Notes under the pieces: generated by a model
What the model was told of the DNA's origin: nothing
The model's database searches: none
Seen by the model: the letters and a program-made list of their open reading frames with translations, nothing else
In this document: positions 1 through 6,779 of the stretch, in pieces
Layout of the letters: every line of letters begins with the position of its first letter
Numbering within the stretch: position 1 is the first letter of the stretch
Source: Thermomicrobiaceae bacterium
Lineage (GTDB): Bacteria; Chloroflexota; Chloroflexia; Thermomicrobiales; Thermomicrobiaceae
Assembly (NCBI GenBank): GCA_025966355.1
Contig: JAICWZ010000069.1
Coordinates: forward strand, 1 to 8,146
Direction: 5' to 3'
Length of the DNA: 8,146 nucleotides
Position numbers and translations under genes: made by a program

Positions 1-1098
1 ATCGAACGGCCGCTTGAGCGTGCTGAACGCCGTTCGCTTGTCGAGTGCATTGAGCTTTTCCAGCGCCTGTGGCCGGTCAAGCTCGCGAATTTCGAGCCGG
101 TCGCGCACTTGAGCGAAGGCCGCCTGGCCCGCGTCGGAGCGGATGAGGACGCTTGAATAGCCGTTTTGGCTACCGACGCTGCCGACCGAGATATCGGCCG
201 TGTGGCCGAAGAAGTCGGAGCATTCGTCGCAACCCTTGAGCATGGCGCCGTGGAAATTGCGGATCGGCTCGTCGAGCAGCAATTCACCGGCGTGATCGAA
301 GAGGAAGAGCTTGCCGTGCACGATATCGATCTTGCCGATGCGGCTTAACGGGATGCCGCGTTTCGCTTCGATCTCCCCGAGCATCAGCTGCTCGTAGTTG
401 AAGCTTTTCGTGCAAAGGAGCGCGATGGTGAGGGTCACCGCCTCAACGCGCGAGGCGCCCCAGTTCCAGGGACGCGCCTGCATCGCTTTGAACCCCTCGA
501 TCTCGCACGGGGTGCCGACCAGCGCGATGCGCGGATTCGGTGGCAGGTCGTAGCGGGCGAGGTCCAGGTGACCGAGCGCCATCGTCTGGTTATAGAAACT
601 ACCGGCGCAGGCGATCACGTCCTCTGGCGTGCGCGCCAGGAACGCCTCTCCCTTCCACGGCTCGCGCTCGCTGGGGCGCGCCAGCAGCGCACCGTCGATG
701 TCGTCCGCTTCGAGGAGCGCAATGAGCAGGGCGCTGACCACGCCGCCATCCTGCGCGCGCGGGATGTTCTGACGTACGCGGGCGGTGTAGGTCGCTTCGG
801 TGCGGCCGAGCGCGCTGCTGGAGGCATCGTTGCCGGAGATCTTCCAGGCCGCTTCGTAGCGCAGGCCACCGCGTGGACAAAAATCCCAGCAGAGCGAGCA
901 GCCGGTACACATCTTCACCAGCTTCGGGAGATCATCGGAGCCGATGCCGATCGAATCGGAGGGACAGGCGGCGATGCAGGTGCCGCACTGAATGCAGCGT
1001 TCGGCGTCGATGACGGCGCGTTCGAGATCCCAGAACCAGACCTTGCCCGGTGCCTCTTCGATGCCGTTCATGACGTCGCGGATGGCAAAACCGGCCAT
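1..1098 (-). CDS. FrhB-family flavo-iron-sulfur protein (F420 hydrogenase/dehydrogenase beta subunit-like), partial
   Basis: Reading the minus strand from the ATG at 1098 gives 366 uninterrupted codons to the window edge, so the C-terminus is missing. Residues 35-45 (C35, C38, C41, C45) and 64-74 (C64, C67, C70, C74) are two CxxCxxCxxxCP clusters, a 2x[4Fe-4S] ferredoxin domain. The rest matches the FrhB N and C domains: QDGGVVSALL at 117-126, VGTPCEIEGF at 194-203 (C198), C229, and KGCDECSDFF at 288-297 (C290, C293) followed by ADISVGSVGS. In this family these domains bind FAD and a further Fe-S cluster and exchange electrons with F420 or, in the HCAR branch, ferredoxin. The start codon overlaps the reductase stop as TAATG, so translation is probably coupled. 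I infer that it feeds electrons to the siroheme reductase next door. The electron donor (F420H2 or ferredoxin) cannot be decided from this sequence. Confidence 0.9.
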   Translation of the reverse strand, partial: MAGFAIRDVMNGIEEAPGKVWFWDLERAVIDAERCIQCGTCIAACPSDSIGIGSDDLPKLVKMCTGCSLCWDFCPRGGLRYEAAWKISGNDASSSALGRTEATYTARVRQNIPRAQDGGVVSALLIALLEADDIDGALLARPSEREPWKGEAFLARTPEDVIACAGSFYNQTMALGHLDLARYDLPPNPRIALVGTPCEIEGFKAMQARPWNWGASRVEAVTLTIALLCTKSFNYEQLMLGEIEAKRGIPLSRIGKIDIVHGKLFLFDHAGELLLDEPIRNFHGAMLKGCDECSDFFGHTADISVGSVGSQNGYSSVLIRSDAGQAAFAQVRDRLEIRELDRPQALEKLNALDKRTAFSTLKRPFD

Positions 1099-2729
1099 TA
1101 GCCCCCGTTCCCGTCGCGCAGCGTCTGGCGCAGGTCGGCGTTCGGCGTCCGGCGCGCCCATTCGTGAAAGCGTTCATCCGGCCGCTGCTCCGCGGCGAAG
1201 CGATCGAACAGCCCGACCAGCGCGGCCGGCACGTCGTCGACCGGCTTAGCGCCCTCGACCCAGTCGATAAATGCGGCGTCGCGTCCCAGGCTGCCGCCGA
1301 GGCCGATGTCGACACCCTCGACCAGGCCGTCTGGCGTGTTGGCGACTTCGCCGCGAAAGCCGATATCGCCGATCTGCGGCTGCGCGCAGGAGGCAGAGCA
1401 ACCGGAGAAGTGCATACGGATGATGCCGTTGCCGTTCGGCGTCACATGCTCGTCGAGGTAGCGCGCCCAGGCGACGGCGCGGGCCTTCGTTTCGACGATG
1501 GCGAAGCGGCAGAACTCGCTGCCGGTGCAGGCGACCACGCCGCGTGTGAACGGCTTGGGAGTCGGGGAATACACGTTAAGCAGCGGCTCGGCCAGTAGTT
1601 CGGGGATCCGTTCATCGGGTACTCCGGTAAGAATGAGATTCTGATCGGTCGCCAAACGGATCTGCCCATCGCCGTACTCAGCGGCGAGCCACGCGGCGGC
1701 GATCAAGTCCGTGCCGGCCATCCGCCCGACCGGGACGTTCAGCCCGACATAGGAGTAGCCATCCTGCCGTTGTGGATGGACGCCGATGTGATCGCCGCGA
1801 TAGCGCTTCGTCAGATGCTCGCCGGCTGGCCGCAGGCTGAAATTGACGCGCCGGTCGAGTTCCGCGCGGAACGTCTCCGGACCGAGTTCCTGTACCAGAT
1901 AGCGCATCCGATTGATCCAGCGATTGTTGCGATTGCCGAGCTCGCCGTAGAGCTGCGCGATGCCGCGCGTCAATTCGACCGCCTGCTCGGGTTCGATGAA
2001 GACATCGATATCGCTGGCGAGCCGTGCGCCGTCGGAGAGGCCGCCGCCAACCAGCAGGTTGAAGCCGGCCGTGCCGTCGTCAAGCCGCGCCGGCACGAGG
2101 CCGATGTCATTGATCTCGGACTGCGCGCAGTCTTCGATACAGCCGGTGACGCTCATCTTGAACTTGCGTGGCAGATTGGCATAATCGCGATTGCCGGTGA
2201 AGAAGTGTGAGATCGCCTGGGCGACCGGAAAGGCATCCAGCACTTCGTGATGGTCGATGCCGGAAACCGGGCAGCAGAGGACGTTACGCGCCGAATCGCC
2301 GCATGCTTGCACCGTTGTCACCCCGACCGCCTCCAGGCGCCGCCAGATCTCCGGGACCGCACCGATCTCGATCCAGTGCATCTGAATATCCTGGCGCGTC
2401 GTCAGATCGAGGTAAGCGTCACCGAAGACCGGATTCGGCTCTGGACCGCGAGCAAATTCGTCAGCAATGCCGCCGATGACGGCCGCCTGCTCCGAGGTCA
2501 GCTGGCCGCCCGGCACCTTGATGCGCAGCATGAAGGCGTCACCGCCCTGCCGCTGGGGATAGATGCCGACCCATTTGAGCCGTTCAATCTCCCCTTCGAC
2601 GCTCTGGATGCTGGCCGCACCCTCGATCGCATAGCGCTCGATAATGGCGTCGCGCACATCGAGCGGATGACGCGCCAGCTTCCATTCTTCGACCTGATTA
2701 AGCTTTTCGTGTCTGTGCAAAGAGTGCAT
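1098..2729 (-). CDS. Siroheme [4Fe-4S] sulfite/nitrite reductase (ferredoxin type)
   Basis: This 543-residue protein has the usual length and two-fold repeated layout of NirA/ferredoxin-sulfite reductases. The siroheme-cluster ligands are C401 and C407 (CTGSEFC) and C444 and C448 (GCSASC). Siroheme-carboxylate-binding basic residues are visible at R112 (LTTRQDIQMH), R148 (GDSARNV) and K189/K191 (LPRKFK). Family chemistry is the six-electron reduction of sulfite to sulfide or nitrite to ammonia. The residue that would carry the Tyr-Cys cross-link of mycobacterial NirA appears to be serine (S146 in CGDSAR), so the substrate is not settled by sequence. GGGAG about 9 nt upstream of the ATG is a good ribosome binding site. 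The gene lies 27 nt after sumT and overlaps the FrhB-like gene. Siroheme synthesis genes directly upstream support the cofactor. Sulfite is slightly favoured by analogy with Fsr. Confidence 0.92.
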   Translation of the reverse strand: MHSLHRHEKLNQVEEWKLARHPLDVRDAIIERYAIEGAASIQSVEGEIERLKWVGIYPQRQGGDAFMLRIKVPGGQLTSEQAAVIGGIADEFARGPEPNPVFGDAYLDLTTRQDIQMHWIEIGAVPEIWRRLEAVGVTTVQACGDSARNVLCCPVSGIDHHEVLDAFPVAQAISHFFTGNRDYANLPRKFKMSVTGCIEDCAQSEINDIGLVPARLDDGTAGFNLLVGGGLSDGARLASDIDVFIEPEQAVELTRGIAQLYGELGNRNNRWINRMRYLVQELGPETFRAELDRRVNFSLRPAGEHLTKRYRGDHIGVHPQRQDGYSYVGLNVPVGRMAGTDLIAAAWLAAEYGDGQIRLATDQNLILTGVPDERIPELLAEPLLNVYSPTPKPFTRGVVACTGSEFCRFAIVETKARAVAWARYLDEHVTPNGNGIIRMHFSGCSASCAQPQIGDIGFRGEVANTPDGLVEGVDIGLGGSLGRDAAFIDWVEGAKPVDDVPAALVGLFDRFAAEQRPDERFHEWARRTPNADLRQTLRDGNGG

Positions 2730-2756
2730 TGCGGTATCTCCCGTGTATCGCTCTTG

Positions 2757-3548
2757 TTAGTTGCATGCGATTTGAGACGCGAGAATTGACGAAAACGGTT
2801 GTGATGCTGACTGGTCGAAGAGATCAGCGAAGCGGACGACGTCGCCGATCACGATCAGCGCGGGCGAGCGTAACCGGGCATCAGCGACGGCAGCCGCCAG
2901 GCCACCCAGACTGGAGCGCACGACGCGTTGCTCGGGTAGCGTACCCGAGGCGATGACGGCCGCTGGTGTATCGGCTTCCCGTCCGGCCGCGATCAGCCGT
3001 GTACAGATCGCCCAGACCTGCCGGAGGCCCATCAGGATGACCAGTGTTCCACTGGCGCGAGCGAGCCAATCCCAGTCGACGCTCGATGTGATTTTGGCCG
3101 GGTCTTCGTGGGCGGTGACGAAGGTGACGGCCGAGGCGAAATGCCGATGGGTTACCGGGATGCCGGCCGCGGCGGGCGCCGCGATCGCCGACGTGACGCC
3201 CGGCACGACTTCGACCGGAACGCCTGCGCCGATGAGCGCGGCTAACTCCTCGCCACCGCGACCGAAGACGAATGGATCGCCGCCTTTGAGGCGCACGACC
3301 CACAGCCCACGACGCGCGCGTTCGATCAGGAGCGCCTCGATCGTCTGTTGATCGAGCGTCGTTTTACCGGCGGCTTTGCCAACATAGATGCGCTCTGCCT
3401 CATCCGGCGCCTCGGCGACGAGTGCGGGATGAACGAGCCGGTCGTAGACGAGCACGTTGGCCGAACGCAGGCGAGCCAGACCACGAACGGTGATGAGTTC
3501 GGGATCACCGGGACCGGCGCCAACCAGCGAAACCATGCCGTTTCGCAT
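2757..3548 (-). CDS. cobA: Uroporphyrinogen-III C-methyltransferase (SUMT)
   Basis: The 263-residue product transfers two methyl groups from S-adenosylmethionine to uroporphyrinogen III, giving precorrin-2, the branch point to siroheme and B12. Family motifs appear in order: LVGAGPGDPELIT (8-20), VYDRLVHP (34-41), VRLKGGDPFVFGRGGEE (85-101), VPGVTSA (115-121), PVTHR (131-135) and ILMGL (171-175). The length is typical of the single-domain enzyme, not fused to uroporphyrinogen synthase or CysG. I chose the ATG at 3548, 2 nt after the sirC stop; a second in-frame ATG at 3536 is also possible. The frame stays open upstream to 3683, but that part overlaps sirC and looks unlike the family. Position between sirC and the siroheme reductase points to siroheme rather than cobalamin as the main product. 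Confidence 0.93.
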   Translation of the reverse strand: MRNGMVSLVGAGPGDPELITVRGLARLRSANVLVYDRLVHPALVAEAPDEAERIYVGKAAGKTTLDQQTIEALLIERARRGLWVVRLKGGDPFVFGRGGEELAALIGAGVPVEVVPGVTSAIAAPAAAGIPVTHRHFASAVTFVTAHEDPAKITSSVDWDWLARASGTLVILMGLRQVWAICTRLIAAGREADTPAAVIASGTLPEQRVVRSSLGGLAAAVADARLRSPALIVIGDVVRFADLFDQSASQPFSSILASQIACN

Positions 3549-3550
3549 CG

Positions 3551-4216
3551 CTAACGGCCGCTCTCTGACGACGTCGTGACCGGCTGCGGCTCGGTCAAGG
3601 CTTCCCAGAGTCTGGCGTGCGCCGTCGCACGATCGCCAAGCTGGAGCGTGTGGAGCACATCGTCTGTGATCGCATCGCGCCACTGCCCGTACGGCGGCAC
3701 CGGACCGATTTGCCGAATCCGGTCGCGAATGTCGCCGAGCAGGCTGAGCAGGTCGCCATATTCGGTCGGCAGGCTGGTATCGAGCGACTCGCGCATCCAG
3801 CGCGCGAAGGCCGGACTGCGACCGTTGGTCGAAATCGCGATTTGCAGGTCGCCGCGACTCACGACCGAAACCGCGAAGAAGTCGCAGTTCGGTGGATCGT
3901 CGACGGCGTTGACCAGGATACCGGCTGCCCGTGCGTCGCCCGCGATGCGCGCGTTCAGCGCGCGATCTTCGGTCGCGGCGATAACGAGCCAGGCGCCGAC
4001 CAGGTCTTCGGGATGGTAGTCGCGTCGATGCAACTCCAATTGACCGGCAATCGCGAGCTCGACAAAGCGCGGTCGGACGTCCGGACTGACGACCGTGAGG
4101 CGAGCACCAGCGCCGATGAGCGCCTCGAGCTTGCCTTCGGCGATCTCGCCGCCGCCCACCAGCAGGCAGTTCTTCTGATCGAGGTCGAGCGCGACCGGAT
4201 AATAGGTGTGCGTCAC
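3551..4216 (-). CDS. sirC: Precorrin-2 dehydrogenase (SirC/Met8-like siroheme synthase domain)
   Basis: This 221-residue protein oxidises precorrin-2 to sirohydrochlorin with NAD+. It has an N-terminal Rossmann fold with GGGEIAEGK (21-29), then the family blocks TVVSPD (41-46), AATEDRALN (80-88), NAVDDPPNCDFF (103-114, containing the likely catalytic aspartate D106 or D107) and ISTNGRSPAFARWMRE (128-143). A C-terminal helical region of about 75 residues follows. The length lies between SirC, which is dehydrogenase only, and Met8, which also inserts iron; chelatase activity cannot be read from sequence, and no separate SirB/CbiX chelatase is in the window. The start is GTG at 4216, with GAGG 5 nt upstream. 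The stop codon of a short upstream ORF overlaps it as GTGA. It is the first recognisable enzyme gene of the siroheme/reductase operon. Confidence 0.92.
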   Translation of the reverse strand: MTHTYYPVALDLDQKNCLLVGGGEIAEGKLEALIGAGARLTVVSPDVRPRFVELAIAGQLELHRRDYHPEDLVGAWLVIAATEDRALNARIAGDARAAGILVNAVDDPPNCDFFAVSVVSRGDLQIAISTNGRSPAFARWMRESLDTSLPTEYGDLLSLLGDIRDRIRQIGPVPPYGQWRDAITDDVLHTLQLGDRATAHARLWEALTEPQPVTTSSESGR

Positions 4217-4537
4217 GCGCGCCTCGTCTGTCGCAGGATGTGTCGATTCATTGTGGGTGTTCCGCCATCCGAAGATGTTCCGAGCGATAGGTCAATCAGC
4301 GAGGCTCGCGCGTCATGCTGACGAGCCACGCGCATGAATTGGGCAGGTTGGATTAGGCGGGGCGACAGGTATCGCTGCGGTTTGGCGCGTCGAAGGGAGT
4401 GCCATTGGAGAAGAAGACGTAGGTGAACGTCCAGATATCCGGCGGGGATTCGCGCTGGTTTGATCTCGGACTCACTGAAGAAACTCCCGGATTCGTAGCG
4501 CTTTACCGGTTATATCCATGACATCGTCAGGCGACAT
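4217..4537 (-). other. Long operon leader with a chain of tiny ORFs
   Basis: About 320 nt lies between the predicted transcription start and sirC. It contains three overlapping or near-adjacent short ORFs. ORF A is 4537-4472, 21 residues beginning MSPDDVMDITGK. ORF B has a GTG at 4475 overlapping A's stop as GTGA and runs 40 residues to TAA at 4353, with a strongly GC-ending second half (IWTFTYVFFSNGTPF). ORF C has its ATG at 4335 and runs 40 residues to a TGA at 4215-4213 that overlaps the sirC GTG. ORF C has no clear ribosome binding site. None is recognised. They could be translated leader peptides coupling into sirC, remains of a decayed small gene, or chance. I see no riboswitch class that I can name. 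Confidence 0.35.
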
Positions 4538-4544
4538 CGCGCGC

Positions 4545-4573
4545 ATCATAGCAACGCTCTCAGACAAAGTCAA
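4545..4573 (-). promoter_or_regulatory. Sigma70-type promoter for the siroheme/reductase operon
   Basis: On the minus strand a -35 TTGACT (4573-4568) is followed by exactly 17 nt and a -10 TATGAT (4550-4545). Each hexamer is one mismatch from consensus. Transcription should start near 4538-4537, which coincides with an ATG at 4537, so the message is predicted to be leaderless at its 5' end. The promoter faces the sirC operon. Confidence 0.6.
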
Positions 4574-4576
4574 GAC

Positions 4577-4596
4577 ATAACAACTCATCTTGTTAT
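4577..4596. promoter_or_regulatory. Perfect inverted repeat ATAACAA-N6-TTGTTAT, candidate operator
   Basis: The two 7-base arms (4577-4583 and 4590-4596) are exact reverse complements around the spacer CTCATC. The site ends 3 nt upstream of the minus-strand -35, centred about 49 nt before the predicted start, a position suited to an activator dimer. It also overlaps a weak plus-strand -10-like TAGAAT (4596-4601). A LysR-type (CysB-like) or other dimeric regulator of sulfur or nitrogen assimilation is a reasonable guess. The regulator itself is not in the window. Confidence 0.45.
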
Positions 4597-4601
4597 AGAA
4601 T

Positions 4602-4836
4602 ATGTGTGGCATGACGCGATAGTGTGTGACCTGATTTCTGCATCGAAATCGCTATCCCCGTCTTCACAGAAGCCATCTGGCCCTGAATATACTGATCGTG
4701 TCCGAATAAAGATATGACAAATCTGCATCAAACCGAGTGGCATGACAACTCGAACAACATCTCTTTGCATACTAAGACTGTGTATCATGGCGGATGTGAA
4801 ATCGGGAAACGACCGGTCTGCCGGGACGAGGTGAGT
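4602..4836 (+). other. AT-richer region upstream of the ADP-ribosylglycohydrolase
   Basis: This stretch is visibly richer in A and T than its surroundings and contains no gene I can support. A possible plus-strand promoter is TTCACA (4663-4668) and TATACT (4688-4693), but the 19-nt spacing is long. The glycohydrolase frame is open back to an ATG at 4714. That 41-codon extension is unlike the family and lacks a ribosome binding site, so I treat it as non-coding. Confidence 0.3.
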
Positions 4837-5751
4837 ATGGACGACATCGAGTTCGAGAAATTGCGTGATCGCTATCGAGGCTGCTTGCTGGGGCTGGCGG
4901 CCGGCGACGCACTCGGCGCGCCGGTCGAGTTCATCAATCGCGACGAGATCGCGTTGCGCTATGGTGTCGTGCGGGAGATGCTCGGTGGCGGCTGGCTCGA
5001 TACGAAGCCGGGTGAGTACACCGACGATACGCAGATGGCGCTCGCCATCGCGCGGAGCATCGCGGAGCTTGGACGGATCGATCCGGCTGATATCGGCGCG
5101 CGCTTCGTGCAGTGGATGGAGAGTATGCCGAAGGATATCGGCAACACGACGCTGCAGTCGCTCGGCTACCTGGCGGCTGGTATGCCCTGGGACGAGGCTG
5201 GTGCCCGAACTGCGGCACGCAAGGGCGATTCAGGCGCTGGTAACGGCTCCGTGATGCGCGCGGCCCCGATCGGGCTCGCCTGCCGGAATGACCCCGCGGC
5301 GCTCATTCGGCAGAGCATCGACATTTCGCGCATTACCCACGCCGATCCGCGTTGCACCTGGTCGTGTGTCGCGCTCTGCCAGGCGATCGCCGTGCTGCTT
5401 CACGGCTCCGAGAACGTGCTGGCGGCGGCCGCGGAAGGGATCGAAGAGCCGGAGGTGCGGGCGACGCTCGAACGAACCGCGACCATCGGACGCGCGGATG
5501 TCCGCAGCGGAGGCTACGTTTTGCATACGCTTGGCGCGGCCTTCTGGGCGTTCGTCAATCACGACAGCTTCGAGGATGTCGTCGTCGCGGCGGTCAATCT
5601 CGGCGGCGATGCCGATTCAAGCGGTGCGGTCTCCGGCGCGCTGGCCGGTGCGCGCTACGGCGCCTCGGCGATCCCCGAACGCTGGCTGGCAGTCCTCCAG
5701 AGCCGGCAGGAACTGACCGATCTGGCCGACCGGCTCCTCGAACTAGCCTAA
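4837..5751 (+). CDS. ADP-ribosylglycohydrolase (DraG/ARH family)
   Basis: The 304-residue product should be a soluble, mostly helical, metal-dependent hydrolase that removes ADP-ribose from proteins, nucleic acids or small molecules. Diagnostic motifs are RGCLLGLAAGDALGAPVEF (14-32), YTDDTQM (61-67, with metal-binding T62, D63 and D64), GAGNGSVMRAAP (133-144), ITHADPR (166-172) and NLGGDADSSGAVSGALAGA (254-272, with D258 and D260). The usual DADT here reads DADS, a conservative change. I chose the ATG at 4837 because GAGG lies 5 nt upstream and the protein then begins in the family's usual place; an upstream ATG at 4714 adds an AT-rich, unfamiliar 41 residues. No ADP-ribosyltransferase, nifH or toxin partner lies beside it, so the substrate is unknown. 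It stands alone on the plus strand. Confidence 0.93.
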   Translation: MDDIEFEKLRDRYRGCLLGLAAGDALGAPVEFINRDEIALRYGVVREMLGGGWLDTKPGEYTDDTQMALAIARSIAELGRIDPADIGARFVQWMESMPKDIGNTTLQSLGYLAAGMPWDEAGARTAARKGDSGAGNGSVMRAAPIGLACRNDPAALIRQSIDISRITHADPRCTWSCVALCQAIAVLLHGSENVLAAAAEGIEEPEVRATLERTATIGRADVRSGGYVLHTLGAAFWAFVNHDSFEDVVVAAVNLGGDADSSGAVSGALAGARYGASAIPERWLAVLQSRQELTDLADRLLELA

Positions 5752-5758
5752 GCTCTTC

Positions 5759-5853
5759 GTCATTCTGAGCCGCAGCGAAGAATCTCCTCTTTGTTCCCCA
5801 AGCACGACGTTCGGGAAACGGGGAAGAGATCCTTCACTGCGATTCAGGATGAC
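5759..5853. repeat. Imperfect palindromic intergenic repeat (GTCATTCTGAG type)
   Basis: The left arm 5759-5786 begins GTCATTCTGAGCCGCAGCGA, and the right arm 5826-5853 is its inverted copy with 23 of 28 positions matching; all five differences are transitions. The pair would form a long hairpin around a 39-nt centre. From memory, this sequence type is dispersed in many Chloroflexota and other bacterial genomes, probably as a MITE-like or REP-like element. It sits between two convergent genes and could serve as a bidirectional terminator, though no U tract follows. Confidence 0.75.
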
Positions 5854-5885
5854 GAGATTGCTGTGACCGTTTGCTGAGAGTGCGC

Positions 5886-6749
5886 TTATTCGTCGAAGAG
5901 CGTGCGCTGCTCCGGGGCCGAGGGGAGCGGCGGATGGTCGATGTCGAGCATGTCCATCAGCACGTAGGCGTTCCGCGGTCCCTGGTCGCCGTAGTTCGTG
6001 TTGAAGAAGATGTGAATCGTCTCGGCGACGGCGCCGGCTGATTCGATCTTTTCACGCCATTCTTCCAGTTCGGCGGTGCTGTACTCCCAGTTGAAGCGAT
6101 CGCGGCTCGACCCGCCGAAGTGATACCAGGTCTGATAATTCCGCCCATGGAAGCGAATGAGCGCGAGTTTCGGATTGGTCACGCCGAAGACAGGCGGCAC
6201 CGAGCCGCTGCCCATCTGTGGCTCATCGGCCATCGTGTAACTGAGACCGGCGTCTTCGAGCAGCGCGATGGTGGCATCGGCATGCTCTTCGTCGAGCCAG
6301 TCGCGCCGCCGGAACTCGACCGCCAGGTCGAATCCGGGCAGCAGTTCGGGCAGGAGCTTGATGTACTCCTGATGCTCCTCGGTGTTGCGATACGACGGTG
6401 GGAACTGGAAGGTGAGCGCGCCGAGCTTGCCCGATTCGCGCAGCGGTTCGAGGGCGCCGGCAAAGGCGCTGGCGAGATCGGCGTCCGGTTCGGGCTGTGA
6501 TCCGCCCGGCTCTTCCGGCGTGCTGGTGAGTTCCCGTGGCGGCTTGACATCGAAGGTGAAGCCATCGGGCGAACGGTTAACCCAGCCCTCGACCGTCTTA
6601 CGCGACGGCACTCGGTAGTAGGTCGTGTTGACTTCGACGATCGGGAAATAGTTGGCGTAGAAGGGAAGCTGGTCGGTCGATTTCAGACCGGTCGGGTAGA
6701 ACGGATCGTGATCGCTCCAGGCAGAGGTTCCGATCAGCAGTTTGGCCAC
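5886..6749 (-). CDS. DUF72 (YecE-like) family protein
   Basis: The 287-residue protein has the hallmark blocks of the TIM-barrel DUF72 family: LLIGTSAWSDHDPFYP (4-19), LPFYANYFPIVEVNTTYYRVP (28-48), GFTFDVKPPRELT (63-75), LTFQFPPSY (112-120), LAVEFRRRDW (142-151), ALIRFHGRN (196-204) and an FFNTNYGDQGPRNA block (248-261). The biochemical function of the family is not established. The start is GTG at 6749, preceded by AAAGGTGA about 6 nt upstream, an excellent ribosome binding site. The last residues are EQRTLFDE; QRTLF resembles the sliding-clamp-binding motif Q[LR]xLF, hinting at DNA replication or repair. It lies 30 nt downstream of the membrane-protein gene on the same strand, so the two are probably cotranscribed. 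Confidence 0.93.
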   Translation of the reverse strand: MAKLLIGTSAWSDHDPFYPTGLKSTDQLPFYANYFPIVEVNTTYYRVPSRKTVEGWVNRSPDGFTFDVKPPRELTSTPEEPGGSQPEPDADLASAFAGALEPLRESGKLGALTFQFPPSYRNTEEHQEYIKLLPELLPGFDLAVEFRRRDWLDEEHADATIALLEDAGLSYTMADEPQMGSGSVPPVFGVTNPKLALIRFHGRNYQTWYHFGGSSRDRFNWEYSTAELEEWREKIESAGAVAETIHIFFNTNYGDQGPRNAYVLMDMLDIDHPPLPSAPEQRTLFDE

Positions 6750-6779
6750 GTGAGATCACCTTTCCTGAAGGGCCGATTC

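Noticed and set aside
2247..2789. Plus-strand open frame of 180 codons across the siroheme reductase and the sumT end
   Set aside because: It is antisense to conserved reductase sequence, crosses a gene boundary, and has no ribosome binding site or motif.
3549..3683. Upstream extension of sumT to an ATG at 3683
   Set aside because: It would overlap the 3' end of sirC by about 130 nt and adds unfamiliar arginine/cysteine-rich sequence before the conserved MVSLVGAGPGD start.
3617..4321. Plus-strand open frame of 234 codons across sirC
   Set aside because: It lies antisense to a clearly recognised precorrin-2 dehydrogenase; its translation is low-complexity and unrecognisable.
4585..4788. Minus-strand open frame of 67 codons in the AT-richer intergenic region
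   Set aside because: It has no ribosome binding site, ends inside the candidate operator, and its composition is unlike neighbouring genes.
4714..4836. 41-codon N-terminal extension of the ADP-ribosylglycohydrolase
   Set aside because: The family begins at about the RGCLLG segment, a clear GAGG site precedes the ATG at 4837, and the extension is AT-rich with no motif.
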